NCBI GenBank assembly: GCA_052173415.1
Contig: JBQMYQ010000009.1
Coordinates: 1 to 51,731 of the forward strand
Direction: 5' to 3'
Length of the DNA: 51,731 bases
Source: Wolinella sp052173415
GTDB taxonomy: Bacteria; Campylobacterota; Campylobacteria; Campylobacterales; Helicobacteraceae
Shown: positions 16,706 to 24,594 of the stretch, piece by piece
Position numbering within the stretch: position 1 is the stretch's first letter
Layout of the letters: each line of letters starts with the position of its first letter
Position numbers and translations under genes: made by a program
The notes under the pieces: generated by a model
Told to the model about the DNA's origin: nothing
The model's database searches: none
The model's input: only the letters and a program-made list of their open reading frames with translations

Positions 16706-17363
16706 AGACCACCCCATCTTCGATATAGAGATGGCGATAAAACAGTGAGAGATTATCGGGTATGCGGTGTGTAACGACGACGACGCTGATCCCTAACTGC
16801 TCATTCACGCCTTTTAGCAGATGCCAGATTACATCGCTTGAATAATCATCGAGATTCCCCGTGGGCTCATCGGCGAGGATTAGAAGCGGATTATGTGCGA
16901 GTGCGCGCGCCATAGCGACACGCTGCTGCTCGCCTCCGCTTAGCTCCTCAGGGAATTTCGCCGCCTTGTGCGAGAGCTTGATATGTGCGAGCAGACGCTC
17001 TGCTTGAATGCGACACGATTCCCGCGAAAAGCCGTTAATAAGCATGGGAAGCATGACATTTTTTTCGATATTCCATTCGTTAATGAGCTTGTAATCTTGA
17101 AAAACAATGCCGATACGACGGCGTAGATAATCAACCTGAGCGCGCTTGGCGTTTGCCATTTTAATCCCGGCCACTTCAAGCGCGCCTGAATGCACACAAA
17201 GCGCGCCATATAAGGCTTTTAGGAGCGTGCTTTTACCGCTCCCGCTAGGACCTGAGATGAAGACAAATTCCCTATTTTTGATAGAAAACGTAGCGTTTCT
17301 GATGATCGATTCCTCTTTTTTATAGCCGACATAGAGCTTTGATGCAGAGATGATTTTACTCAT
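16692..17363 (-). CDS. ftsE: Cell-division ABC transporter ATP-binding protein FtsE
   Basis: Cytosolic ATPase of the FtsEX complex. It has Walker A (GPSGSGKST, about residues 38-46), Q-loop (VFQDYKLI), ABC signature (LSGGEQQR), Walker B (LLILADEPTGNLD) and a switch histidine (VVTHR). Length is 223 from the ATG at 17363, which overlaps the trmB stop in an ATGA arrangement; a GTG three codons upstream is a weaker option. Close overlaps on both sides indicate translational coupling with trmB and ftsX. Confidence 0.94.
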   Translation of the reverse strand: MSKIISASKLYVGYKKEESIIRNATFSIKNREFVFISGPSGSGKSTLLKALYGALCVHSGALEVAGIKMANAKRAQVDYLRRRIGIVFQDYKLINEWNIEKNVMLPMLINGFSRESCRIQAERLLAHIKLSHKAAKFPEELSGGEQQRVAMARALAHNPLLILADEPTGNLDDYSSDVIWHLLKGVNEQLGISVVVVTHRIPDNLSLFYRHLYIEDGVVYELS

Positions 17364-18520
17364 GCGAGCCACTCACAAAGCCGCTTATGAGCGAGATGAT
17401 TCGCCTCTGTGGGAATCGGAGGGGTATTGAAATAGCGCGCATGATTACTCTCGCACCAAATATACTTTTTCTCTGGATAGGCAAAATCCCCAAAAGAGCT
17501 TCTAAACGCCATTTTATCGCCATTTTCAGAGGCATAGCGATACTCAAGATTGACAAACCACCGCTCATGGATCTCCTTTTGTATCTCCGCACTCCTTGCG
17601 CGAATTTCAGGAAAAGCAAAAGAAAATCCGCGCGCGCGCTCCTCGCTCACCTCGTGATTGTGCAACAAAAGGTCGTAAATGTCCTTATTTTGCCGCCTCC
17701 ATCGCTCTTCATATTTGCTCGCAATCGCCGCGTCCCTATTCTTTCGCACGCAAAATTCCACATGTTCGCGCGATAAAAGCAACGAAGTCACAAAATGAAA
17801 ATACTCCAAACTATCGCTCCTAAGCTCAAGATTCCCGCCCTTTTTCAAAACACGCAAAACCTCGCTCAAAAAGGGCGCACTAAAGACGCGTCGATGGGGC
17901 TTTTTATCCCACGGGACGGGGAAATGAATAAAAACTCGCTCAATTGAATTTGAAGGAAGCAGCTCCAAAAACACGCGCGCATCATAGGAGACAATCGAGA
18001 TATTATCTAGCCCCATAAGCTCGATTCTCCGCAAGATCTGCTCAATGCTGGGCGTATGGATCTCAAGCCCGATAAACTCGCGATCTCTGTGCGTTTGTGC
18101 CTGATGTAGCAGATGTCTCCCGCTCCCAAAACCAATCTCAAGCCAATAATTTCGCTCCAAAAGCCACATGAAGGAATCAGGGGTTTTTAAAAATGGGCTC
18201 TCGCTCCTCTGTCTCGGGGAATCGACGCTATTAAGGTTGCTAGATAGGATAATTGCTTCACTTTTTTGCGCAAAAAGGCGCAGGGCTTTTTTGATGATTC
18301 CCACAGGCGAAATCCGCGTGCTTTTATCAAAACGCACCAAAATATCGCCCTCTTTTGCACGATACTTAATGCGCAAAAAAAACTCTCGCCCCTCGTGCAG
18401 CACGCGCACAAGCTCTTCGCTAGGGTAGTCGAGATTGCGTAATAAATCGCTAAAGTAATACCCCTCCGCGCTCAAAGGATAGCTCGGGTGCGCGATTTTT
18501 GAGGCGATGAAATGGGGCAT
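17360..18520 (-). CDS. trmB: tRNA (guanine-N7-)-methyltransferase, long Campylobacterota form
   Basis: AdoMet-dependent enzyme that forms m7G46 in tRNA. The conserved core is in the middle: WLEIGFGSGRHLLHQA (AdoMet site, about residues 126-141), FIGLEIHTPSI and VFIHFPVPWDKKPHRR, the TrmB motif usually written HFPDPW. At 386 residues it is much longer than the E. coli enzyme, with N- and C-terminal extensions seen also in Helicobacter. Its start codon overlaps the preceding stop in TAATG, and its stop overlaps ftsE. Confidence 0.93.
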   Translation of the reverse strand: MPHFIASKIAHPSYPLSAEGYYFSDLLRNLDYPSEELVRVLHEGREFFLRIKYRAKEGDILVRFDKSTRISPVGIIKKALRLFAQKSEAIILSSNLNSVDSPRQRSESPFLKTPDSFMWLLERNYWLEIGFGSGRHLLHQAQTHRDREFIGLEIHTPSIEQILRRIELMGLDNISIVSYDARVFLELLPSNSIERVFIHFPVPWDKKPHRRVFSAPFLSEVLRVLKKGGNLELRSDSLEYFHFVTSLLLSREHVEFCVRKNRDAAIASKYEERWRRQNKDIYDLLLHNHEVSEERARGFSFAFPEIRARSAEIQKEIHERWFVNLEYRYASENGDKMAFRSSFGDFAYPEKKYIWCESNHARYFNTPPIPTEANHLAHKRLCEWLA

Positions 18521-19758
18521 TAGCGCGCCTCTTGCAGGAAAGATATAGTTACCTCTTCACTACGCTTAGATTCCAAGCCATTCCCATCAACACTCGCAAC
18601 CGAATAGTGATATTGCGCCCCCGCGGAGACCTCTCTGTCATAAAAATGGGGCTCTTTGACGGAGATAAACCGCTCGCTTTTGCCAAACAACCCTCCCTCG
18701 CGCTTATAAACTACATATTCCACGCCTCGTGGGTCATTTGAGGAGAAGTGCAACACCACTTGAGCATTCTCAACCCGTGCGGATTCAATCAATGGCGCAT
18801 TTGGAAGTGGGAGCGTGCATCCTCTCGCGGGCGATTCCTGCAAGAGGCTCTCAATGCCATCTGCATCAATCGCACTCACTTTGTAGAAATATTCCCGTCC
18901 ATCACCCTCAATCGTATCGCTAAAATGCGTCTCTCCTTTTAATGTCGCATGCTCGGAGAATCCCCGATCAGCGCGTGCAGAGCGATAGAGCCTGTAAGAG
19001 ATGACATCATTTTGCCCACTAGGATTCCACGTAAGCTCAATGCGCCTAGGCAGATTACTCGTCGCCTCGATTCCCCGAATGATAGGTGGTTTTGGTTTGG
19101 TTGTCGCGCGTAAAATCTCGCTTGGCACGCCCAAAACCCCATCGTGCGTGCGGGGAATCACGCGATATTGATACTCTTTGCCATCTTCCAATCCCGTGTC
19201 GAGATATTCGACCAAAAGGCGGGAATTAACCTCTCCCACGCTGCGCCACTCTCCCCTATCCTCGCGCTCAATCACATATCCGCTCACGCGCGGATCGACA
19301 TGGGGCGCCCATAAGACTTTGATTTTACGTGGATAGCTGCTCATAGCTTTAGCAAAAGAGAGTGGGGCGAGCGAGAGTGTCTGTGCCTTAAGCGCGCCAT
19401 TATCGCGTGAGACAGTATTGCTTGCTTTGTTGTAGGTAAGGATTTTATAGAAATATTCCGTATTTGGCTTTAGCCCCCCATCGACATAGTGTGCTCCAAA
19501 GCGGGAATCGATGCGTCCTATACGGAGAAATTCCATCTCATTTGCCTCTTTGCGATAAAGATAATATCCATCAACACGAGAATCATTCACCAAGTCCCAT
19601 TCAAACGCCACAGAGCTCACATCAGCGATCATTCGTATCGATTCCACGCGCGGGAGCTCATCGCTGATTGCCTCGCGAGCTCCAAATCCCTCCATCGCAC
19701 ATCCGCTCACCAAAAAGACTAAAACGCTCCACAATAGTGTCGGGGAAAAGCACCTCAT
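18520..19758 (-). CDS. Fibronectin type III-repeat lipoprotein
   Basis: Probable outer-membrane or periplasmic lipoprotein. It has a signal peptide with lipobox LVSGC (cysteine near residue 20), then about four repeats of roughly 90 residues with fibronectin III features such as the Y-x-L/V-Y-R/K strands (VDGYYLYRKE, VSGYVIEREDRG, VISYRLYRSA, VEYVVYKREG) and Y-Y/H-Y-K/S-V endings. Function is unknown; a Helicobacter gene in the same place (between rluD and trmB) is similar. The ATG at 19758 has GGAG seven bases upstream, so the gene really begins inside the last 101 bases of rluD in another frame. Confidence 0.85.
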   Translation of the reverse strand: MRCFSPTLLWSVLVFLVSGCAMEGFGAREAISDELPRVESIRMIADVSSVAFEWDLVNDSRVDGYYLYRKEANEMEFLRIGRIDSRFGAHYVDGGLKPNTEYFYKILTYNKASNTVSRDNGALKAQTLSLAPLSFAKAMSSYPRKIKVLWAPHVDPRVSGYVIEREDRGEWRSVGEVNSRLLVEYLDTGLEDGKEYQYRVIPRTHDGVLGVPSEILRATTKPKPPIIRGIEATSNLPRRIELTWNPSGQNDVISYRLYRSARADRGFSEHATLKGETHFSDTIEGDGREYFYKVSAIDADGIESLLQESPARGCTLPLPNAPLIESARVENAQVVLHFSSNDPRGVEYVVYKREGGLFGKSERFISVKEPHFYDREVSAGAQYHYSVASVDGNGLESKRSEEVTISFLQEAR

Positions 19759-20689
19759 CAAGCAACTCCGCAGGGAAATTTCGTTCCAAATATCCTATCA
19801 TATCTTCAAAAAGCGGAGCTTTAAAAAACATCGTCTCAAGCGTAATTGGATGACGTAAATAGAGCAAATAGGCATGTAAAAACACGCGCGAAAAGGGCTC
19901 TTTTGCGTAACCATAAAGAGAGTCGTTTAAAATATGCCGCCCCAAAAGCTCCAAATGCGCGCGAATCTGATGGGTTCGCCCCGTGAATAACTTCGCCGCG
20001 ATAAGCTCGTGGGAATCGCAAAAATCCGTGCAGAGTTTCACAAAAGCACTCTTTGCATAGCGTCCATGTGCCACTTTTGCGATCTTTAGGCGATTTTTAG
20101 GATTCCTGCCCAGGGTGCATTCGATGAGCCGATTCTCCTTAAGTGGGCAATCAATGAGTGCAAGATAATAACGCCCCATGCTTTGATCCTGTAGCTGCCT
20201 ACTTAGCGCGATGTGCGCCTCATTATTTTTTGCAACGACGATCGCTCCGCTCGTCTCTTTGTCAAGCCGATGCACGATTCCCCATCGCTCTTCGCCATTG
20301 ATATTTGAAAGTGGCGTGCCCCGATTCCTGAGCCACTCCACAAGTGTCGCCTCTTTGACGCTCGGTGCGGAATGGACGACCACCCGTGGGGGTTTATTGA
20401 GCACCAGCAGGGAATCGTCCTCAAAAAGCACCTCAACGTCAAAATCCACCTCGTATTCCCCTGCGCTCGCTTGGGCAGATTTGGGAAGGCAAACCCTCAG
20501 CTCTTCGCCCCCCGCAAGCTTTACGCCCCCTTTTTGTGCCACTTTGCCATCAATCACAACATGCCCATTTGCAATCAGCCGCTCAATCTGATTGCGACTT
20601 TCGCCTAAAATCGCACTCAAAATCACATCAAGCCGCCCTTTGGTAGTGTTGCAAAAAATATGCTCTTTTAGCAGTGTTTGGCTACTCAT
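19658..20689 (-). CDS. rluD: Ribosomal large-subunit pseudouridine synthase, RluD family
   Basis: Converts specific uridines of 23S rRNA to pseudouridine. An N-terminal S4 RNA-binding domain (about residues 15-75) is followed by the catalytic domain with GIVHRLDKETSG, whose aspartate is the nucleophile, and FTGRTHQIRAHLELLGRHILND near the C-terminus. The frame is open up to a TTG at 20716, but the ATG at 20689 (MSSQTLL) gives a normal N-terminus. The last 34 codons overlap the signal-peptide region of the lipoprotein gene. The exact target uridines are inferred only from the family. Confidence 0.92.
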   Translation of the reverse strand: MSSQTLLKEHIFCNTTKGRLDVILSAILGESRNQIERLIANGHVVIDGKVAQKGGVKLAGGEELRVCLPKSAQASAGEYEVDFDVEVLFEDDSLLVLNKPPRVVVHSAPSVKEATLVEWLRNRGTPLSNINGEERWGIVHRLDKETSGAIVVAKNNEAHIALSRQLQDQSMGRYYLALIDCPLKENRLIECTLGRNPKNRLKIAKVAHGRYAKSAFVKLCTDFCDSHELIAAKLFTGRTHQIRAHLELLGRHILNDSLYGYAKEPFSRVFLHAYLLYLRHPITLETMFFKAPLFEDMIGYLERNFPAELLDEVLFPDTIVERFSLFGERMCDGGIWSSRGNQR

Positions 20690-20769
20690 CGTCTCTGTTT
20701 TCTTTATAGATTCCAAGAGTTTTTTGATAGAATCGGCACTTCTTGATTCTTAAGCTAAGGACTTACCGC

Positions 20770-21882
20770 GTGTTCTCCATCGATCGCAGGATTTTAACAC
20801 ACTTTGATTCGCTAATCCCCGTGATGATTCTCCCGCTCGTGATTGCTTCTTATGTTTTTATAGGCGAGATTAATGAGCGACTCGCTGAGAAGCAGTCCGC
20901 TTACATTCTGCTAGGAATCGTCTCCTTTTTCATCGTCTTTTTAATCCCGATTCGCAAGCTTTCGTGGAGCATTCCATTTTTTTACTGGATTAATATCCTG
21001 TTGCTCCTCTCAGTGGAGTTTTTTGGCACGGTTAAGCTTGGGGCAAAGCGATGGATTGAGATTCCGCTCATTCACTTCACACTCCAGCCCTCAGAGCTGA
21101 TGAAGCCCGCCTTTATCCTCATGCTCGCCTATCTTATCTACCAAATGCCCCCACCTAAAGAGGGCTATGGCTGGAAAAGCTTTCTAAAGCTTAGTTTTTA
21201 TATTTTGCTCCCTTTTCTCATCATTTTGAAGCAGCCGGATTTAGGCACGGCTTTGGTGCTATTGCTAACGGGTCTTGGGGTGCTTTTCCTTGTGGGGGTG
21301 CATTATAAGATTTGGTTAAGTATTCTCCTTGTCCTCGGAATCGCCTCACCTCTACTCTACTCAAACCTGCACGATTATCAGCGCAAACGAATTACTGATT
21401 TTCTCAGCGAAAAGCCAAGCTATCACGTGCAACAATCTATCATTGCCATCGGCTCGGGCGGACTTTCGGGCAAATCCAAAGATGAAGCGACGCAAGCGCA
21501 ACTAAAATTCCTCCCCATCGCCACCAGCGACTTTATCTTTGCCTATTATGCGGAACGTTTGGGATTTTGGGGCACGCTTGCGCTAATTATCCTCTATCTC
21601 TCGCTCGCCCTGCATCTGCTCTCGCTAAGCCTCACTCACAAAGCCGATTATCTCCTGCAAGTCGTCTCTGCATCGCTTTCACTACTCATTTTTATCTACG
21701 CGACGGTCAATATCGCCATGACCATCGGACTAGCCCCCGTAGTCGGACTTCCATTGCCGCTCTTTAGCTATGGAGGGAGTAGCTTTGTTACCTTTATGAT
21801 TCTCTTTGGGATCTTAGAAAACCTGCTTGCTTTCAGATTCAACTTTATGTATAATTTCGCCTCTTTGGGCAGGGGTCCTTAG
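20770..21882 (+). CDS. rodA: SEDS-family peptidoglycan glycosyltransferase RodA
   Basis: Multi-pass inner-membrane polymerase for cell-wall elongation, partner of a class B penicillin-binding protein. It has about ten hydrophobic segments and the SEDS markers FTLQPSELMKPAFIL, LLKQPDLGTALVLL (active-site aspartate region), FLPIATSDFIFAYYAERLG and VGLPLPLFSYGGSS. Position next to rluD, as in Helicobacter, favours RodA over FtsW. I chose the GTG at 20770, with AAGGA eight bases upstream, over a TTG at 20743. The stop codon lies inside the following tRNA gene. Confidence 0.92.
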   Translation: MFSIDRRILTHFDSLIPVMILPLVIASYVFIGEINERLAEKQSAYILLGIVSFFIVFLIPIRKLSWSIPFFYWINILLLLSVEFFGTVKLGAKRWIEIPLIHFTLQPSELMKPAFILMLAYLIYQMPPPKEGYGWKSFLKLSFYILLPFLIILKQPDLGTALVLLLTGLGVLFLVGVHYKIWLSILLVLGIASPLLYSNLHDYQRKRITDFLSEKPSYHVQQSIIAIGSGGLSGKSKDEATQAQLKFLPIATSDFIFAYYAERLGFWGTLALIILYLSLALHLLSLSLTHKADYLLQVVSASLSLLIFIYATVNIAMTIGLAPVVGLPLPLFSYGGSSFVTFMILFGILENLLAFRFNFMYNFASLGRGP

Positions 21883-21949
21883 CTCAGCTGGTTAGAGCAC
21901 TCGGCTCATAACCGATTGGTCGTAGGTTCAAGTCCTACAGGACCCACCA
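21873..21949 (+). tRNA. tRNA with CAT anticodon (elongator Met or Ile2 type)
   Basis: A 77-base cloverleaf with encoded CCA. The acceptor GGGTCCT pairs with AGGACCC, the D-stem is GCTC/GAGC, the anticodon loop is CTCATAA, and the T-arm is GTAGG-TTCAAGT-CCTAC. The initiator type is excluded by the paired first base and the lack of three G-C pairs in the anticodon stem. TTGGTCG and TTCAAGTCC resemble lysidine-modified Ile2 tRNAs as much as elongator Met, so identity is open. The first 10 bases overlap the end of rodA. Confidence 0.95.
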
Positions 21950-22060
21950 CACTTCATGAGTTCGCGTTCAGATGTGCGCGATTCCCGAGCCGATTCCCGC
22001 TAATTTTGCCTCAAATCAAGCCTTGTTATTCCTTATCATATTCCTCTTGCTTTTACTCCT

Positions 22061-22320
22061 CTAGTAGCCCGCAAGCAGTGAGCCTGAGACGTTGTGCCAT
22101 ATGGAAAATATTGCTCCGTGAAGCGCCACCAGCGCGCCAAAATATTTAGCCACAAGAACCACCGCGAATCCGGAATTTTTCACTCCCGCTTCGATGGCGA
22201 TCGCGTGCGCGCAATTTTTCACTCAAGCCCATCATTTTGCTTAAAAAATCCAAGTAAAAACCCGAATAAACCAAAGAGCGACACAATCATCTCTTCAAGA
22301 AATGCCTAAAAATAGGATAG
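22061..22320 (-). pseudogene. Remnant of a bile acid:sodium symporter family gene, frameshifted
   Basis: Only the C-terminal part remains. On the minus strand three frames in succession give membrane-protein sequence of the BASS/SBF family: MIVSLFGLFGFLLGF, then SKMMGLSEKLRAR, then IAIEAGVKNSGFAVVL and LVALHGAIFSIWHNVSGSLL before a TAG at 22061-22063. IEAGVKNSG and FSIWHNVSG match the strongly conserved IEVGIQNSG and FSVWHN(I/L)SG motifs. The breaks look like one extra T in a run of six T near 22246 and a loss of about two bases near 22205; a stop lies just upstream of the first piece. No N-terminal part is visible. The rest of the tRNA-SQR gap (21950-22653) holds no gene I can support. Confidence 0.75.
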
Positions 22321-22601
22321 TCCACAAGAAAGAGTGGGGTATCAACGCGCTCTATAAATCTTCCAAAATAGTAATAATTTTCACACTATTTTAAGTTTTG
22401 TATTCTAAAAATCCGAAAAATAAATTTTGATCGCGATGATCGAAGCGGCCGCTTCAGCTTTAATAAAGGTTATTTTCCCAAAAGAAGTATGCGAAATTTT
22501 TCAAAATTTCTCACCACAATCACTCCAATCAATCAATATTACACAGGGATTCAAAAATCACAAATTGCTAATTTATTTTTGAATAAGTTACAAATAAAAA
22601 G

Positions 22602-22607
22602 TAATAT
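22602..22607 (+). promoter_or_regulatory. Candidate -10 element for the SQR-like gene
   Basis: TAATAT in a strongly A+T-rich stretch about 47 bases before the ATG. A small inverted repeat GTTA-AGC-TAAC (22608-22618) lies at the expected start site. AAAAGGAAAAG precedes the ATG. A 14-base palindrome (GAAGCGGCCGCTTC, 22442-22455) lies further upstream, of unknown role. Confidence 0.4.
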
Positions 22608-22653
22608 GTTAAGCTAACTTTGAATTAGAAAAATTAATACAAAAGGAAAAGCT

Positions 22654-24075
22654 ATGATTTCAGTAGAAAGAGAGCTACAAGAGGCTTTGAATGAGCTGGA
22701 TAAAGAGCTGAAAAACTCGGGAATCAGTCGACGGGACGCGCTTAAGATTCTCGGACTTGGGGGCGTGGCATTGACCTTGCCAAGTGCGAGCAACACAGCG
22801 CGCGCAGCTAGCAATGCAAAGGGCAAAATCGTCATTATCGGCGCAGGTCTTGGAGGAATCAGTGTCGCCGCGCGCCTGAATAGGGCACTTAGCGACCCGG
22901 ACATCACCATTATTGACGGAGCGGAGAAGATCGATTATCAGCCCGGATATACGCTCATCGCAAGTGGCGTTTATGGCCCTAATGACGTAACGTATGACCG
23001 TGCGGGGCTGATTCCTAGCGGTGTGAAGTGGATTAAGGAGTATGCGAGCGAAATTGATGCAGATAACAACTCTGTAACCACCGCTTCAGGGCAGAAAATT
23101 GACTATGACTATCTCGTCGTCGCGACAGGGTGCGAGACGGACTATTCGATGATTAATGGTCTTAGTGAAGAATATGTCGGTCGTAACGGAATTACCTCCG
23201 TCTATACGCTCTCTGGCAGTCAAAAGGCTTTCGCACAGATCCAAGAGTTCGTCGAGCATGGGGGCACAGGGCTATTTACCGACCCTGCAACGCCCATTAA
23301 ATGTGGCGGCGCACCTAAGAAAATCCAATTCTTAATCGATGACTACGCGAGAAAAGAGGGGAAACACGACAAAATCAAAACCATTTTCCTCCCCAATGGC
23401 GGTGCAATGTTCAGTGTCAAAGAGTATGCCGCGATGATTGAGGAGCTCTACAAAGAGAAAGGAATGGAGTGGCGATTCCGCCATAATTTAATTGAGATTG
23501 ACCCCTCAGCAAAACGTGCAACTTTTGAGCATACCTACACAACTAAGGGCGATTTTGACCCCGTTTTGGGCGAGCATGAGATGATTACACACAAAGATCG
23601 CGTCGAGCTTGATTATGATCTTATCCACATCACACCCCCTATGCACGCACCCAAAGTCCTCAAAGATTCCGCGCTCTCGTGGAAAAAGGGAAGTGCCGCT
23701 GCTGGGGGCTGGATGGAGCTTACCAAAGAGACATTGCAGCACCCCGTGTATAAAAATGTCTTTGGGCTTGGCGATTCCGCGGGAATCCCCATGGGCAAAA
23801 CAGGCGGAAGCGTGCGCAAGCAAGCTCCCGTGCTCGTAGAGAACCTTATCAGCGTCATGGAAGGCAAGGAGCCCACCGCACAATATGGCGGCTACACCGT
23901 ATGCCCACTCATCGTTGATTACGGTCGCGTGGCGATGCTTGAATTTGACTGGAATAAAGAGCCTAAGCCCTCATTCCCGCTCGATCCTACGCAACCACGA
24001 TGGATCTATTGGATTATGAAAGTCTATATGCTTAAGCCCATGACTATGATCGGAATGCTAAAAGGTCTCGCATAA
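22654..24075 (+). CDS. Sulfide:quinone oxidoreductase-like flavoprotein with Tat signal
   Basis: FAD-dependent enzyme that would oxidise sulfide to sulfur/polysulfide and pass electrons to the quinone pool. The N-terminus has a twin-arginine signal (SRRDALK at 25-31, hydrophobic LGLGGVALTL, cut probably after ARA at 49-51), which points to a folded, periplasmic enzyme. FAD binding: VIIGAGLGGIS (60-70) and VFGLGDSAGIP (369-379). Cysteines sit at C160 (VATGCE), C217 (TPIKCGGAPKK, the SQR motif) and C417 (GYTVCPL). The residue after GD, cysteine in some SQRs, is Ser375 here. The C-terminus (YWIMKVYMLKPMTMIGMLKGL) could be an amphipathic membrane anchor. A flavocytochrome c-like dehydrogenase is an alternative. 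Confidence 0.8.
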   Translation: MISVERELQEALNELDKELKNSGISRRDALKILGLGGVALTLPSASNTARAASNAKGKIVIIGAGLGGISVAARLNRALSDPDITIIDGAEKIDYQPGYTLIASGVYGPNDVTYDRAGLIPSGVKWIKEYASEIDADNNSVTTASGQKIDYDYLVVATGCETDYSMINGLSEEYVGRNGITSVYTLSGSQKAFAQIQEFVEHGGTGLFTDPATPIKCGGAPKKIQFLIDDYARKEGKHDKIKTIFLPNGGAMFSVKEYAAMIEELYKEKGMEWRFRHNLIEIDPSAKRATFEHTYTTKGDFDPVLGEHEMITHKDRVELDYDLIHITPPMHAPKVLKDSALSWKKGSAAAGGWMELTKETLQHPVYKNVFGLGDSAGIPMGKTGGSVRKQAPVLVENLISVMEGKEPTAQYGGYTVCPLIVDYGRVAMLEFDWNKEPKPSFPLDPTQPRWIYWIMKVYMLKPMTMIGMLKGLA

Positions 24076-24092
24076 ACATAAAGAGGTGCATT

Positions 24093-24298
24093 TTGCGCGA
24101 GGGCGTGCTCTTTATGGCACTCCTCCTCGTGCTTGCGGTGCTGATGCATAGCGAGAGCTTGAGAGAGCGGGTGCGCGGCTGGCTCTCCTAGACCCGAGCT
24201 ATTTTATCCACCCGTTTCTTTGGACGATTCCCTTCTATGCTATAGCGTGGATTCCCCGCTGGGTAATGCGAATTATCCAAAGAATACGGGCAAAATAA
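24093..24298 (+). pseudogene. Small two-TM membrane gene broken by a frameshift
   Basis: Starting at a TTG with AAGAGG upstream, 32 codons encode a hydrophobic helix (VLFMALLLVLAVLMHS) and then SLRERVRGWLS before a TAG at 24189-24191. The next frame, from 24191, continues with DPSYFIHPFLW and TIPFYAIAWIPRWVMRII, a second helix with a basic end, to a TAA at 24296-24298. Joined by a one-base correction it would be a protein of about 67 residues with two TM segments, 17 bases after the SQR-like gene. I do not recognise the family. It could be a real frameshift, a sequencing error, or chance. Confidence 0.45.
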
Positions 24299-24594
24299 TC
24301 GACGATTTTGTATCGCAACTTGCGCAGGTGACTTCCCTCCTTTTTTAGGGCGCGCGGGACTCCCATCAGAGTGCTTACATCAAAGCTTGCAATCTCACCG
24401 AAGCTTGCTTCTCGCCCATGTTTTGCTTATATTTTACTTGCCTGCGCGCACCAAATCTACCCGCAGCAAAAGCTCCTATGGAAAATCGACAAAAGCGCGC
24501 GGATTAGCTCAAGACAGCGCATTTAACTTACGCCCATGCCCCACGCACCCATTCAAACACTACAAAAGAGCTTCCATTCGGAGATTCCCGCTCC
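24299..24594. other. Intergenic stretch without recognisable feature
   Basis: The gap between the convergent SQR unit and luxS. I see no conserved RNA, no plausible start with a ribosome-binding site and no strong hairpin followed by T. An open frame on the + strand (about 24303-24647) runs through it but encodes no recognisable protein and overlaps luxS. Confidence 0.5.

Noticed and set aside
22442..22455. 14-base palindrome GAAGCGGCCGCTTC as a terminator or attachment site
   Set aside because: No T-run follows on either strand and no second copy or tRNA-end repeat was seen, so it is mentioned only as an unexplained palindrome.
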